Assembly: GCF_002162375.1 (NCBI RefSeq)
Contig: NZ_CP021425.1
Coordinates: forward strand, 1,299,501 to 1,363,500
Reading direction: 5' to 3'
Length of the DNA: 64,000 nt
Origin: Oleiphilus messinensis
GTDB lineage: Bacteria > Pseudomonadota > Gammaproteobacteria > Pseudomonadales > Oleiphilaceae
This document shows positions 27,515-37,989 of the stretch, piece after piece (the stretch's first letter is position 1; each line of letters begins with the position of its first letter). Below the pieces are notes generated by a model. That model was not told the DNA's origin, did not search any database, and was given only the letters and a program-made list of their open reading frames with translations. The position numbers and the translations under genes are program-made.

Positions 27515-27528
27515 GGAAGAACGATGGC

Positions 27529-29280
27529 TTACTCAAACTTCACGCCGTATTTATTGAGAATTCTTTGCAGAATGCGGTGTACAGGATCTGTCTGGTATGC
27601 CTTCTGCCATATTTCCAAGGCTTCCTTTTCTTCGCCTGTTTCCCAAAGTACTTCCCCGAGGTGGGCGGCAACTTCGGGGTCAGGGAATTGGTCATAGGCT
27701 TGCCTGAGATAGGCTAATGCCTGCTCCATATCGCCCATTTTGTAATAGACCCAACCAAGACTGTCGATGATCGCAGGACTCTTCGGATTTATTTTCAAGG
27801 CGTTATTGATTAATTCGAAAGCCTCCAGATAGCGATCTGTTTTGTCTGCGAGTGTGTAACCCAGTGCATTCATGGCAATTGAATTCTCGGGTTCTGCCTG
27901 AAGAATAAAGCGTAGGTCGGCTTCCATCTCCGGAAGTAAATCCTGCCTTTCATACAGCATCGCTCTGGCGTAACGCAAATCACTGCTATCCGGATGTTGC
28001 TTTATCGCTTCGTTTACGCGTTCGAGGGCTACATCCAGTTTCTCCAGATCCATCAATAGATTGATTTCGATCTGCCAGAGCGCGTTGACCTGCTGTGGAT
28101 GGTCTTCCCGGAGGGTAGCCAGCTTACTCATGACTTCGTCAAGCTGGCCTTCAGATGCACGCAGGAAGCTCGATCTGGCGAGTGCATTATAGTAGTGACC
28201 GCCACTGCTAATTTGTTCGTAGTGATTGAGTGCCAGTGCGTGGTCACCTCTCTGGTCTGCAGTTCGCCCCAGGTAGAAATGGGCTTCATTGAGGTGTTGA
28301 CCCTCTTTGACCAGGGTTTCCAGGCCTTCAACAGCGACATCCAGATTGTTATTTTCCAATGCGACCAATGAATGTGCCAGGCGCAGACCGGGGACATCGG
28401 GGAAGCGTTTGACCAGCTTTCGATATTCCTCTTCGGATTGTTCGAGTTGGTTGTCATCGATCAGCATGCGTGCATACAGCGTACCGAGTTTGCGGTTTTC
28501 CGGAAAGCGCTGAGTGGCGTCAGAAAGTAAATCGAGCGCATTGCTCATTTGCCCGACATCGTAAAGCAAGGTGGCCTTTAAAAGCAGTCCGGGCTGGTAT
28601 TCAGGATCCTGGGCCAGATAGTGAGAAATGGTATCCAGTGCAGCCTGGTGTTGTTCGTTGTTCCGTTGCACCAGGGCATAGCTGTATCCCAAGTCGAAGT
28701 TATCAGGGTAGCGCTGTGCCAGATCAGCGTAGAGTTCCATCAGGGTCTGTTTTTCGGGCACGCTGAGCGACTTGCTGTGAACTGCCAGACTTTCAAAGTC
28801 GGCGCTGCCACTCATCAGATAAATTTGCTCCATGTGGTGCATGGCGCGCTCGTAGTCACCTTGTGCGACAAACTGAAATGCCAGTATCTGGTGCGGTTCT
28901 GCACTGCCTGGCTCCAATTCCAGCCAAAGCTCCCCTAAATCGGTGAGTGCATTGGAGGCTTTCAAAAACTGGGAAATCTGCACGGCTCGCTTGACGACAC
29001 CCAGGTCACGGGTTTTTTTCGCTTGCTGAACATAATTAAGTAAGGTCACGTCGAAACGATTACGTTGTCCGGCGATTTCCGCTGTAAGCAATGCGTAGAG
29101 TGTTTCCGGAGCAAAATCCCGGTGCTTTACGACAGCGATGGGTTCTTCAGTAATTGGCGCGGGTGGCGGCGGTGCCGGTTTGCTTGTTTTCTGATCGAAT
29201 GAGGCACAGGCGACCATTTGTACGATCAGGGCAAAAATTGTAATTGTTTTGGTTAGCGGCTTCATTAAGGTTGATTTCAT
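27529..29280 (-). CDS. TPR-repeat lipoprotein (hemA-lolB locus)
   Basis: About 583 residues from ATG 29280. The N terminus is hydrophobic with a lipobox-like MVAC before ASFDQ, so the protein is probably lipid-anchored. A Pro-rich linker follows, then tetratricopeptide repeats through the whole length, with especially regular copies near the C terminus (AMNALGYTLADKTDRYLEAFELI, PAIIDSLGWVYYKMG). A TPR protein occupies the same site between hemA and lolB in Pseudomonas (PA4667). Its exact role is unknown; an envelope scaffolding role is likely. It is divergent from hemA. Confidence 0.88.
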   Translation of the reverse strand: MKSTLMKPLTKTITIFALIVQMVACASFDQKTSKPAPPPPAPITEEPIAVVKHRDFAPETLYALLTAEIAGQRNRFDVTLLNYVQQAKKTRDLGVVKRAVQISQFLKASNALTDLGELWLELEPGSAEPHQILAFQFVAQGDYERAMHHMEQIYLMSGSADFESLAVHSKSLSVPEKQTLMELYADLAQRYPDNFDLGYSYALVQRNNEQHQAALDTISHYLAQDPEYQPGLLLKATLLYDVGQMSNALDLLSDATQRFPENRKLGTLYARMLIDDNQLEQSEEEYRKLVKRFPDVPGLRLAHSLVALENNNLDVAVEGLETLVKEGQHLNEAHFYLGRTADQRGDHALALNHYEQISSGGHYYNALARSSFLRASEGQLDEVMSKLATLREDHPQQVNALWQIEINLLMDLEKLDVALERVNEAIKQHPDSSDLRYARAMLYERQDLLPEMEADLRFILQAEPENSIAMNALGYTLADKTDRYLEAFELINNALKINPKSPAIIDSLGWVYYKMGDMEQALAYLRQAYDQFPDPEVAAHLGEVLWETGEEKEALEIWQKAYQTDPVHRILQRILNKYGVKFE

Positions 29281-29735
29281 TGTCGGGGTCAAATGTAATG
29301 CCTTCTCGGATCGAATAGCAGTTCAGGTCTTCAAAATCGGTAGCGTGCATGGTTTTCGCCGGAACGACGCCAGCTCGAATCGAGCAGTATGCCAAGCCAG
29401 CCAGAACTGTTATGCATTATGTAAGAGCTTAGCGCATATTGGTGAACTTACTGCCAATGTAAAGCAAACTTTGGGCGGCAAAAAGTTACGGTTCTGTAAA
29501 TTAATGCCCCAAATGCAGTTCAGCAAACGTTGAATTGTGTTCGGGGGCCCGGTGTAACCGTAATGTGATTCTTCCAAGTACTGATAGTAAAGAGACTTGC
29601 GCACTTGTACAAGGCTGAATAAGGCTCAGGTTTTTAATTTGTTTACGATTGAGCACCCGGGGAAGGGGGTTGTAACCACTGGCGTATGTCTGGATTGCCA
29701 TGTAAAATTGGCGCCTTGCACAGATAAAGGCATTT
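29281..29735. other. Divergent intergenic region, TPR gene/hemA
   Basis: 455 bp with no credible gene on either strand. It must hold the promoters of the TPR lipoprotein (-) and hemA (+). I see no promoter or operator motif that I would defend. Confidence 0.6.
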
Positions 29736-31040
29736 ATGAACTGGTCAATGGCATTACTTGCGTTAGGCATCAATCACAAAACGGCACCGGTGGACATCCG
29801 CGAACGCGTGACATTCGCACCCGACCATATTGGTGGGGCGCTGAGCGCTATCCGTGAGCAAGCGCAAATCAATGAAGTCGCCATTTTATCGACCTGTAAC
29901 CGAACCGAGCTTTATTGTTCGCTGGATCATCAAGATACCGGGGCGTTGCTCAGTTGGTTGGGTCGTTACCACAATATTCAAGTCTCTCAGCTGGAAGCCT
30001 GTACCTACAGTTACTGGGGAGAAGATGCGGCCCGTCATATGATGCGCGTTGCAAGCGGCCTGGATTCACTGGTTCTGGGTGAGCCTCAGATACTGGGGCA
30101 AATGAAAGATGCCTATGCACTGGCCAACGAGGCAAATTCAATGGGCAGTTTGCTGAGTAAACTGTTTCAGCAGACGTTCTCTGTGGCTAAGCGGGTTCGA
30201 ACCGATACCGCAATTGGTGAAAATCCCGTCTCGGTAGCCTATGCCGCAGTTAGCATGGCGACCCGAATTTTCGCGGACATGTCCGAGAACAAGGCGCTGT
30301 TGATAGGTGCGGGAGAGACCATTGAACTGGTTGCCAAGCATTTATGGGAGAGCGGCGTGCGACATATTACCGTCGCGAACCGGACACTTACCCGAGCCCG
30401 GGAACTGGCGAGCCAATTTAATGGTGAAGCGGTATTGCTCTCTGACATACCGGACCGGTTACCCTATGCGGATATCGTAATTGCATCAACTGCCAGCCCA
30501 TTGCCGATTTTAGGTAAAGGCGCTGCAGAGCGAGCTTTGAAATTGCGTCGACACAGTCCGATTTTTATGGTGGATATCGCTGTACCCAGAGATATAGAGC
30601 CACAGGTTGGCGAACTGGACGATGTCTATTTGTATACAGTGGATGATTTGAAGGAAGTGGTCGAAGAGAATATAAAGTCTCGACAAGGTGCTGCGGAAGA
30701 GGCGGCGCATCTGGTGGAAAGCGGTGCGGCAGAATTTATGTCCCAGATTCGGGCACTGGGAGCCGTCTCGACGTTGAAGCAGTTCCGTGGACAAGCAGAA
30801 ATGATACGTGATATTGAATTGGAAAAGGCAATGAAAAGCCTCGAAGCCGGCTCTGATCCCCAAAAGGTTTTGGCAGCACTCGCCCGAGGGTTGACTAACA
30901 AATTGATTCACAGTCCCTCGGTTCAATTGCGCAATGCCAATTCCGAGGGCCGAGTTGAAGTCAATGACTGGGTCCGGGAATTATTCGAACTTGATAGCGC
31001 TGATTCTGCTACACCCAATCCAAAACAGCATTTCAATTAG
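29736..31040 (+). CDS. hemA: Glutamyl-tRNA reductase
   Basis: 434 residues. First step of C5-pathway haem synthesis: reduces Glu-tRNA to glutamate-1-semialdehyde with NADPH. Signatures: [16 protein letters not shown], the catalytic Cys in [19 protein letters not shown], the NADPH domain [12 protein letters not shown], and [15 protein letters not shown] 29736 has AAAGG at a good distance and is preferred to the internal ATG at 29748, which lacks one. It is followed by prfA and prmC, the usual hemA operon order. Confidence 0.96.
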   Translation: MNWSMALLALGINHKTAPVDIRERVTFAPDHIGGALSAIREQAQINEVAILSTCNRTELYCSLDHQDTGALLSWLGRYHNIQVSQLEACTYSYWGEDAARHMMRVASGLDSLVLGEPQILGQMKDAYALANEANSMGSLLSKLFQQTFSVAKRVRTDTAIGENPVSVAYAAVSMATRIFADMSENKALLIGAGETIELVAKHLWESGVRHITVANRTLTRARELASQFNGEAVLLSDIPDRLPYADIVIASTASPLPILGKGAAERALKLRRHSPIFMVDIAVPRDIEPQVGELDDVYLYTVDDLKEVVEENIKSRQGAAEEAAHLVESGAAEFMSQIRALGAVSTLKQFRGQAEMIRDIELEKAMKSLEAGSDPQKVLAALARGLTNKLIHSPSVQLRNANSEGRVEVNDWVRELFELDSADSATPNPKQHFN

Positions 31041-31225
31041 CGTCCCTCAATAGGCGCTCATCGCATATCCCGCTTGTATTGATACGTCAATGCGGTCAAG
31101 CGGCCCCCTGATTTAAACCCTGCCAGCCGAATCAAACGACCACAAATGTTGAAACGGCGTGGCGGATTCCAGAATTCAATTGTCGCCCAAAGACAATTCA
31201 TATTATAAAAGGTGCGAGAAATATC

Positions 31226-32311
31226 ATGAAAGACTCGATAGTTGCAAAGCTCGATAATATTTCAGAGCGTTACGAAGAGTTGGCGGGGTTATTAAGTGAT
31301 CCTGGTGTGATTTCCGATCAGAATAAATTTCGGGACTATTCCAAGGAATACTCTGAATTGGAAGATGTTGTAACATGTTACTCCCAATACAAACTGGCGT
31401 TGGAAGATATCGAGGAAGCCGAGGTACTGGCCGGCGACAGTGACCCGGAGATGCGCGAGATGGCCATGGAAACGATGAAAGAGGCCCAGTCCCAGCGGGA
31501 CGATCTGGATGCACAGTTGCAACGACTGCTCTTGCCGAAGGATCCAAATGATGCCAATAACATCTTTTTGGAAGTTCGGGCGGGTACCGGTGGGGACGAG
31601 GCGGCAATCTTTGCCGGGGATTTGTTCCGAATGTATTCCCGTTATGCGGAAACCCAGCGCTGGAAGGTGGAAATTATCAGCCAGAACGAGGGGGAACATG
31701 GTGGTTTCAAGGAAATTATTTGCCGTTTGGTCGGCGCTGATGTCTATGCGCATCTCAAGTTTGAGTCCGGTGCACATCGCGTCCAACGTGTCCCGGAAAC
31801 CGAATCCCAAGGCCGTATTCATACTTCTGCTTGCACCGTAGCGGTGATGCCGGAGGCTGAAGGTGTCGAGGCTGTCGATATCAATAAAGCGGATTTGCGT
31901 GTGGATACCTTCCGGGCCTCCGGTGCGGGTGGGCAGCACGTTAACAAGACAGACTCCGCTATTCGCATAACCCATCTACCGACTGGAATCGTGGTCGAGT
32001 GTCAGGATGAGCGTTCGCAACACAAGAACCGGGCCAAGGCGATGTCGTTGTTGCAGGCCAAGTTGTTGACGTCACAGCAGGATGCCCAAGCCAAAGAGCA
32101 GGCTGAAACCCGTAAGAGTCTGGTGGGTAGTGGTGATCGTTCGGAGCGAATTCGAACCTACAACTATCCGCAGGGGCGGGTTACCGATCATCGTATCAAC
32201 TTGACGCTGTACAAGCTGGACGAAATCATGCAGGGTGACTTGAATGTGCTCATTCAGCCTCTGGTGAATGAGCATCAGGCAGAATTGCTGGCATCAATGT
32301 CCGAAGAGTAA
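31226..32311 (+). CDS. prfA: Peptide chain release factor 1
   Basis: 361 residues. Terminates translation at UAA/UAG. It has the catalytic GGQ in [15 protein letters not shown], and the stop-codon recognition region [19 protein letters not shown]. It lies 185 bp after hemA and 32 bp before prmC, which encodes the methyltransferase that modifies the GGQ glutamine. Confidence 0.97.
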   Translation: MKDSIVAKLDNISERYEELAGLLSDPGVISDQNKFRDYSKEYSELEDVVTCYSQYKLALEDIEEAEVLAGDSDPEMREMAMETMKEAQSQRDDLDAQLQRLLLPKDPNDANNIFLEVRAGTGGDEAAIFAGDLFRMYSRYAETQRWKVEIISQNEGEHGGFKEIICRLVGADVYAHLKFESGAHRVQRVPETESQGRIHTSACTVAVMPEAEGVEAVDINKADLRVDTFRASGAGGQHVNKTDSAIRITHLPTGIVVECQDERSQHKNRAKAMSLLQAKLLTSQQDAQAKEQAETRKSLVGSGDRSERIRTYNYPQGRVTDHRINLTLYKLDEIMQGDLNVLIQPLVNEHQAELLASMSEE

Positions 32312-32343
32312 ATCAATATCAACTGGAGTAGAGGTAATTGATT

Positions 32344-33204
32344 GTGCAGGATAGTCCGCTCTCGGTTGCAGCCTTGCTTGATGTGTACAGTCGTGGAGAA
32401 TCCGCGCTTGACCGTCTGGATGTTGAAGTGCTGCTCTGTGATACGCTTGATAAAAACCGGGCTTTTCTTTATACCTGGCCTGATTATTGTCTCCAGGAAG
32501 AGGAAGCAGCCCGTTTTCGAGCAATGGTGTCGCGTCGGCAGGCGGGTGAGCCGGTGGCATATATTACCGGGTATCGGGAGTTTTGGTCATTGTCGCTGGC
32601 GTGTGATGCCTCCACGTTAATACCGCGTCCTGAAACGGAGTTGATTGTTGAATGGGCGTTGCAAAATATGAATTCTGCCACCACTTGTCGTGTTCTGGAT
32701 CTAGGTTGTGGAACGGGAGCGATTGCACTCGCGATTGCGTCTGAGCGGGCCAACTGGCGAGTACGGGGGACTGACTTTTCCCCGCAGGCGGTTGCATTGG
32801 CGCAACGCAATGCCGAGCGGTTGGATCTGCAAAGGGTGCAGTTTCAACAAGGATCCTGGTATCAGGCGGCTGGCGAAGAACAGTACGATTTGATCGTGAG
32901 TAATCCGCCCTACATTGATCCGGAGGACCCTCATCTTCAGCAGGGCGATGTGCGTTATGAACCGAGATCAGCTCTGATCGCTGAAAATCATGGCTTGGCT
33001 GAAATTGAAGAAATTACACGCGGCGCGATACAGCACCTTGATGCGAATGGCTGGCTTGCGATTGAGCATGGTTATGACCAGCAATCCTGTGTGCAGAACA
33101 TATTTACGAATGCTGGCTTTAATCAGGTTCGGTGTTTACCCGATCTTGCCGGATTGCCTCGCGTCACTGTTGGTTGTATAGGAAAAGTGGAGCATGCTTT
33201 GTGA
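32344..33204 (+). CDS. prmC: Release-factor glutamine methyltransferase
   Basis: 286 residues from GTG 32344. It methylates the Gln of the GGQ loop of RF1/RF2 using SAM. Motifs: an N-terminal helical domain, RREAGEPVAYITG-like segment, VLDLGCGTGAIALA for SAM, and the active-site NPPY. GTG 32344 is 9 bp from the AGAGG Shine-Dalgarno; TTG 32338 would be too close. The stop overlaps the moeB start (GTGA). Confidence 0.95.
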   Translation: MQDSPLSVAALLDVYSRGESALDRLDVEVLLCDTLDKNRAFLYTWPDYCLQEEEAARFRAMVSRRQAGEPVAYITGYREFWSLSLACDASTLIPRPETELIVEWALQNMNSATTCRVLDLGCGTGAIALAIASERANWRVRGTDFSPQAVALAQRNAERLDLQRVQFQQGSWYQAAGEEQYDLIVSNPPYIDPEDPHLQQGDVRYEPRSALIAENHGLAEIEEITRGAIQHLDANGWLAIEHGYDQQSCVQNIFTNAGFNQVRCLPDLAGLPRVTVGCIGKVEHAL

Positions 33205-33956
33205 TTGAATTTAGTGATCAGGATTTGCTGCGATACAGTCGTCAGATCATGCTGCCGGCATTTGATATCGCGGGGCAGCATAAACTGGCATCGGCTCGGG
33301 TATTGATCGTTGGAATAGGCGGGTTGGGCAGCCCGGTCGCCTTATATCTTGCTGCCGCAGGCGTCGGCACGTTGGTTTTAGCCGATCATGATGAGGTGGA
33401 GCTAAGCAACCTTCAGCGCCAGATCGTCCATGGTGAGGCGACGTTAAATCAAAATAAAGCCCAGTCAGCGGCATCCCGCTTACAGGATATCAATCCGGGA
33501 TGTAAGGTTGAGGTGCTGGCAGAAAAACTGAAGTCTGAACGACTCGAGCAGATTGTGTCCGCTGTTGATCTGGTTGTGGATGCCAGCGATAACTTCAATA
33601 CCCGGTACGCGATCAATCAGGCTTGTATTCGCCTGAAACGGCCGCTGGTTTCCGGTGCGGCGATTCGCTTTGAAGGTCAGGTCGCGGTATTCGATTTCGC
33701 AGATGATGAAAGCCCTTGTTATGCCTGCCTTTATCCTGATCTCGGCGAAGAGCAGTTAACCTGTTCCGAGTCTGGAATTTTAGCGCCGGTTGTCGGGGTG
33801 ATTGGCAGTATGCAGGCGCTTGAAACCATTAAAATGATTGCTGGAGTGGGGACACCGTTGGTCGGAAAGCTGTTGCTGTTTGATGGCTTGAATGCGGATT
33901 GGCGCACAATGCGCTTGCAGCGGGATCCGCAATGCTGTCAGTGTGCTGGGCGATAG
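33201..33956 (+). CDS. moeB: Molybdopterin-synthase adenylyltransferase (ThiF/MoeB family)
   Basis: 251 residues from GTG 33201, overlapping the prmC stop by 4 bp. The E1-like Rossmann motif GIGGLGSP, the D..D..E.SNLQRQI helix, DASDNFNTRYAIN and two Cys pairs (CYAC..., CCQC) for zinc mark the ThiF/MoeB/HesA family. It adenylates the C-terminal Gly of MoaD-like carriers. ThiF is the alternative, but the prmC-moeB arrangement favours MoeB. No rhodanese domain is fused. Confidence 0.9.
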   Translation: MIEFSDQDLLRYSRQIMLPAFDIAGQHKLASARVLIVGIGGLGSPVALYLAAAGVGTLVLADHDEVELSNLQRQIVHGEATLNQNKAQSAASRLQDINPGCKVEVLAEKLKSERLEQIVSAVDLVVDASDNFNTRYAINQACIRLKRPLVSGAAIRFEGQVAVFDFADDESPCYACLYPDLGEEQLTCSESGILAPVVGVIGSMQALETIKMIAGVGTPLVGKLLLFDGLNADWRTMRLQRDPQCCQCAGR

Positions 33957-33963
33957 TATTGTT

Positions 33964-34006
33964 CCCACTGCCTCGCTGTTCATTTCATGGTCTGCGAGGC
34001 AGTGGG
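33964..34006. terminator. Hairpin between convergent moeB and phoH
   Basis: A perfect 13-bp stem CCCACTGCCTCGC/GCGAGGCAGTGGG with a 17-base loop between two convergent genes. There is no strong T run on either side. Confidence 0.6.
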
Positions 34007-34016
34007 GGCATAAATG

Positions 34017-35399
34017 TTATAGATTCGCCTCGGCGTATTCCGCAAGCAGTGATCGTGGCACCCCTTTCAGGTTGATATGACCTCCGTATGGAAACGCTTT
34101 GAAACGTTCGGTCATGTAGGTCAAACCAGAGCTTTGGGGGCTCAGGTAGGGGGTATCAATCTGGGCCAGGTTCCCAAGGCAAATGACTTTACTGCCGTTA
34201 CCTGCACGGGTAATGATCGTTTTAATCTGGTGCGGGGTCAGGTTCTGGCATTCGTCAATCAAAATCAGGCTGTGCTGAAAACTGCGACCGCGAATGTAGT
34301 TCATGGATTTGAACTGAATGGGTACTTTATCCAGAATGTAATTCACGCTGCTGTGCATATTTTCATCATCTTCATGCAGCGCTTCGAGGTTGTCAGTGAT
34401 TGCTCCAAGCCAGGGCTCCATTTTCTCTGTTTCGGTTCCCGGTAGAAAACCGATATCTTCGTCCAGGCCTTGCGTACTGCGTGTCGCAATGATGCGTTTG
34501 TAGCGTTTGCTTGCCACTGTCATCTCAATGGCGGCCGCCAGAGCCAGTATGGTTTTTCCCGAGCCTGCGGCACCGGTGAGGTTGACCAGGTGTATGTCCG
34601 GGTCAAGCAGCAGGTGTAACGCAAGTGCTTGATAAATATCCCGCGGAACCAATCCCCAGGCTTCTTGATTCAACAGATCCATTTGAGACAGATCTTCCAG
34701 AATGACCTGGTCTTCATTAATTTCGGTAACACGTCCGATAAACCCTTGTTCATCAATTACAAATTCATTGATATGTAATTGCTCCAGGCCATTGCTGCGT
34801 CGCAGAATGTGTTCTGTGATGCTTTCACGCTGGATGGTTTCGACTTTATCGATTGTATCCCAGAACGATTTCGGATATTCCGTATAGCCAGCTGGCAATA
34901 GGGTGATGTCTTCGACCAATTGGTCGTTGTGATAATCTTGAGCTTCAACGCCAAAACCTCGAGCCTTGAGGCGCATGTTGATATCTTTGCTCACCAGAAT
35001 AATCTGGCGGTCTTTTAAAACGGACTGCAGATTTGCAAGGCTGTTGATAATTTTGTTGTCGTTGAGGTTATCTGGAAGGTGGGGGCCACTTTTAGACTCA
35101 GTGTTCATGAGAATGGATATCGTACCGAGTGGGTCACTTTTCTCCCCGCGTTTGATCGGTACTCCTTTTTCGATTTGCTTCGGCGTAGCGTCTCCCAAGA
35201 GATGGTCGATTGTTCTGATCGCCTGCCGACAGTCGGCAGCAATAGTCTGTTTCCCGGTTTTAAGTTTGTCCAGCTCTTCGAGGACCGTCATCGGAATAAT
35301 AACCTGGTGTTCTTCGAAGTTCAGAATGGCGCTGGGGTCATGGATCAGAACATTAGTATCGAGCACGTAAACTTTCTTGCGAGCTTTTAATACTGCCAT
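34017..35399 (-). CDS. PIN-PhoH fusion (PhoH2/YlaK-type) ATPase-ribonuclease
   Basis: 460 residues. The N terminus is a PIN nuclease domain (YVLDTNVLIHDPSAILNFEEH, with the metal-binding Asp) and the C-terminal half is a PhoH ATPase (LTGAAGSGKTILALAAA Walker A, LILIDECQN Walker B, ITRAGNGSKVICLGN). Such fusions act as RNA helicase-nucleases in other bacteria. It is convergent with moeB and is not in a visible operon. The cellular target is unknown. Confidence 0.92.
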   Translation of the reverse strand: MAVLKARKKVYVLDTNVLIHDPSAILNFEEHQVIIPMTVLEELDKLKTGKQTIAADCRQAIRTIDHLLGDATPKQIEKGVPIKRGEKSDPLGTISILMNTESKSGPHLPDNLNDNKIINSLANLQSVLKDRQIILVSKDINMRLKARGFGVEAQDYHNDQLVEDITLLPAGYTEYPKSFWDTIDKVETIQRESITEHILRRSNGLEQLHINEFVIDEQGFIGRVTEINEDQVILEDLSQMDLLNQEAWGLVPRDIYQALALHLLLDPDIHLVNLTGAAGSGKTILALAAAIEMTVASKRYKRIIATRSTQGLDEDIGFLPGTETEKMEPWLGAITDNLEALHEDDENMHSSVNYILDKVPIQFKSMNYIRGRSFQHSLILIDECQNLTPHQIKTIITRAGNGSKVICLGNLAQIDTPYLSPQSSGLTYMTERFKAFPYGGHINLKGVPRSLLAEYAEANL

Positions 35400-35592
35400 A
35401 TACGCATCCTTATTTTCTTTATCATCGTTATCTTAAAAGATACAGTTCAAGGCCGATTGTGTGTACTCAGTTATCGTCCTTTGGGTCCTGGCTGAGTGAG
35501 GTGTCAGGTCGCTTATTTTGAATACTATAGAACATTATTGAATTGTCTGATGTTCTCCTTGGTCTGGACAAAAGGGGATTTTGCGCTGAGCG

Positions 35593-36258
35593 TCAGCTCT
35601 TCAGGGTTCCAAGCCAGAGACTTTGCAATGCGGGTATGATCTCTTCGTTAAATTCGGGGTAGATGGTTCTTACCTCCGGGTTGGCCAACAGAGGTTTAAG
35701 CGTGCTGGGCCAATTTTGCATTTGCCACAATCCAATAATCAGTGCATTGGTATGCAACAATAACCGGGTGCCTTTTTCTTCGCTCAGCGCGGGGTAATGC
35801 GCATGGAGCAGTTTCCCGATTTGTTTCAGGTTTTGTGCCAGCATTGTTTTGAATTCGAGAATGATTGTGTGCTCAACGTTTTTTTCAATGACAGAACTGG
35901 CCATACTTGCGAGCGGCATAAAAATTGGATTGGTGTCCATATGGTTTCGCAGCGTGCTGGTCAGCGACAGAACTACGGATTCGCTATCTATTGGTGCGTT
36001 TTCCAGTGTTTTGACCATTTCGGAAAGAAGTTGCTGATATTGCTCGGATAAAATGGCGAGGAATATCTCTTCTTTGGTTTTGAAGTACAGATAGACGGTG
36101 CCTTTCGCCAGTCCTGCAGATTTTGCAATGTTGATAACAGATGGCAAACTTTCCGGCTCATGGGCGAAAAGTGCTTTGGCTGAGTCGAGTATGGTTTGCT
36201 TCTTGAGGGCTTTTTCGTTGTCGTCAATCGCTCGTAAGCGTTGCGTAATGCATTTCAA
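35593..36258 (-). CDS. TetR-family transcriptional regulator
   Basis: 221 residues. The N-terminal helix-turn-helix has the TetR pattern ILDSAKALFA...INIAKSAGLAKGTVYLYFKTKEEIF; the rest is the ligand-binding helical domain. There is no obvious target gene; the neighbours are phoH (-) and a CBS-domain gene (-). A shorter start is possible but the first ~20 residues do not affect the call. Ligand unknown. Confidence 0.9.
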   Translation of the reverse strand: MKCITQRLRAIDDNEKALKKQTILDSAKALFAHEPESLPSVINIAKSAGLAKGTVYLYFKTKEEIFLAILSEQYQQLLSEMVKTLENAPIDSESVVLSLTSTLRNHMDTNPIFMPLASMASSVIEKNVEHTIILEFKTMLAQNLKQIGKLLHAHYPALSEEKGTRLLLHTNALIIGLWQMQNWPSTLKPLLANPEVRTIYPEFNEEIIPALQSLWLGTLKS

Positions 36259-36393
36259 TTCAAATTCTCACATTCTTCAGGCGGGTGACAGGCTCATTCG
36301 AAATCATGAATGACTGCTGCACCATGTGTGGCATTTTCTAAAGTGTATCATAAGCATTGTGCCGAGCAGGATGGATCTTCATTGCAACGAAGT

Positions 36394-36867
36394 TCAATCC
36401 AATTCAACCTGTTCTACGATCAGCTTCAAAAGATCGTAGGTTGTGATGATTCCCGAAACATGTTCATCTTTAGTAACAAAAATTCTATGCAAATGATTTG
36501 CCATCATCTTTTCTGCCACTTCTCTAACCGGGCAAGTTTCCTCAACCGAAAAGACGATTGGCGTTAAAATATCTCTAACTTCAACCGGTACTTTTTGCAT
36601 TTCCTCGAAGATGAACTGTCGCAGTCGACGTGCCTCTTTGAGTTCTTCTTCTGTCATGCGTTTTTCGTGTTCTGATGAGGAGCTGTTGAAATGGAAATCG
36701 GCAACATCTTTCAATGTCGCAATCCCTACTATTTCACCATTTTCATCAACCACAGGACTACCGCTAATCTCGTTATCTGAGAGGAATCGTGTGAACTGTT
36801 GCATGGTCCAGGTTTGCGGCACCGATTTGATATTGGGCGTCATGATGTCTTTAGCATAGACAGGCAT
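36394..36867 (-). CDS. CBS-domain pair protein
   Basis: 157 residues forming two CBS motifs: VYAKDIMTPNIKSVPQ..SGSPVVDENGEIVGIATLKDV and VRDILTPIVFSVEET..HRIFVTKDEHVSGIITTYDLLKL. A helical, charged insert (EHEKRMTEEELKEARRL) lies between. Stand-alone CBS pairs bind adenine nucleotides and regulate partners; no partner is evident. It is a monocistronic - strand gene. Confidence 0.9.
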   Translation of the reverse strand: MPVYAKDIMTPNIKSVPQTWTMQQFTRFLSDNEISGSPVVDENGEIVGIATLKDVADFHFNSSSSEHEKRMTEEELKEARRLRQFIFEEMQKVPVEVRDILTPIVFSVEETCPVREVAEKMMANHLHRIFVTKDEHVSGIITTYDLLKLIVEQVELD

Positions 36868-37069
36868 AGTCGGTGTTCCTTATTTTCCATGTTGGGGAAG
36901 GGCGCTGAGGAAGAGTATATACTTTTTTATTTGATATATGTGGGATTACTTTTGTGAATTTGCATGCCGGAAAGCCTTTGTTTTCAGTGAAGGGATAAAG
37001 GGGGGGCGGGGCACCGTGTCGTTAGTGCCCTTGTGTTACGCTCGAAATCTGAGTGCTCATAGAAACGAG

Positions 37070-37813
37070 TTAATTCTCAACCGTCACCTTGCGAACACCT
37101 GTAACCTGGCCATTTTCATCGTGGGTGATTTCGTGTCCCTGATAGGCTGGCCACATTGCAACTTCTTCAAGTTTTTTAAGCGATTTGTAAGGAATATCAA
37201 CCAGAAGGGCATTCACCAGCCAACCGGGTAGAACTCCAGCAGGCTCAGTATGTTGTAACCAGATTAGTTTGGTCTTGTCACCTTCAGGGATAAACTCATA
37301 CAGTGTGTTGGCAACAGTAACACGCTGGTAATCGTCTGCAATGGGTTTACGTTCCGGTACCGCATGCATTTCCAACATGATGTGCCCGGATTCCTTGCTG
37401 GTCCAGGTGGTTAATTTGAGCACATAATCCCGATCTTTTACGGGCCATGGCAAATCATTTACTGAGTAAGCGTAGCGGCTGTTAAAACTGGCTTCGTCAA
37501 AACCATAGGATACTGTGCAGCCGTGCACCCATTCTGTGCATGAATTGGGGTTCGCCATTACCGCCATTATGTTATTCAAGGGGGCATTTAACAATGCCAC
37601 CGCTTTGAATGCTTCAATGTCCGAGTTCTCATAAGGCCGGGTGTAGATTTCCACACCGTCTTTCTCAAGGGCCAGCTTCCAATCGGGGTGATCTGTGGTC
37701 AGCTCTGCGTGGGCCGCAGTCGCGCTGAACAACAGTGCAATTATGAGCGAAATATAGGTATTCAAAACTGATTGTTTTCCTGTGTCATCCGGAGAAATAT
37801 AGTTTATTTTCAT
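37070..37813 (-). CDS. START-domain-like exported protein
   Basis: About 247 residues from ATG 37813. A hydrophobic segment LNTYISLIIALLFSATAAHA gives a signal peptide; an in-frame TTG at about residue 18, with AGGA upstream, would place the signal at the true N terminus and is a fair alternative start. The mature part has START/SRPBCC features: WKLALEKDGVEIYTRPYENS, DRDYVLKL, and the Trp-Leu-rich LIWLQHTEPAGVLPGWLVN ending. The family binds hydrophobic ligands; the ligand is unknown. Confidence 0.82.
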   Translation of the reverse strand: MKINYISPDDTGKQSVLNTYISLIIALLFSATAAHAELTTDHPDWKLALEKDGVEIYTRPYENSDIEAFKAVALLNAPLNNIMAVMANPNSCTEWVHGCTVSYGFDEASFNSRYAYSVNDLPWPVKDRDYVLKLTTWTSKESGHIMLEMHAVPERKPIADDYQRVTVANTLYEFIPEGDKTKLIWLQHTEPAGVLPGWLVNALLVDIPYKSLKKLEEVAMWPAYQGHEITHDENGQVTGVRKVTVEN

Positions 37814-37942
37814 AATTATCCATATTGTGAAAAACTTAGGCAAAAGTCCTCGACTCCATCGAGGGACGGCGACTAGTTTATCATTCATTATCTATGAGAA
37901 GTGATAAGTGCGTGGCGTTTCTAGTTCAAATGTTCCAGTATG

Positions 37943-37966
37943 TTAGGGTCTGTTGACGTTTCATAT
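37943..37966 (+). repeat. Solitary terminal-repeat copy of the 41.5-kb palindromic element
   Basis: 24 bp matching the left end of the 41458-41728 element with two C-to-T differences (core CTGTTGATGTTTCATAT against CTGTTGACGTTTCATAT). It ends 23 bp before the DUF2804 start codon, so it lies in that gene's leader or promoter. Confidence 0.7.
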
Positions 37967-37989
37967 AAGCAAGGAAAGATGACAAAACA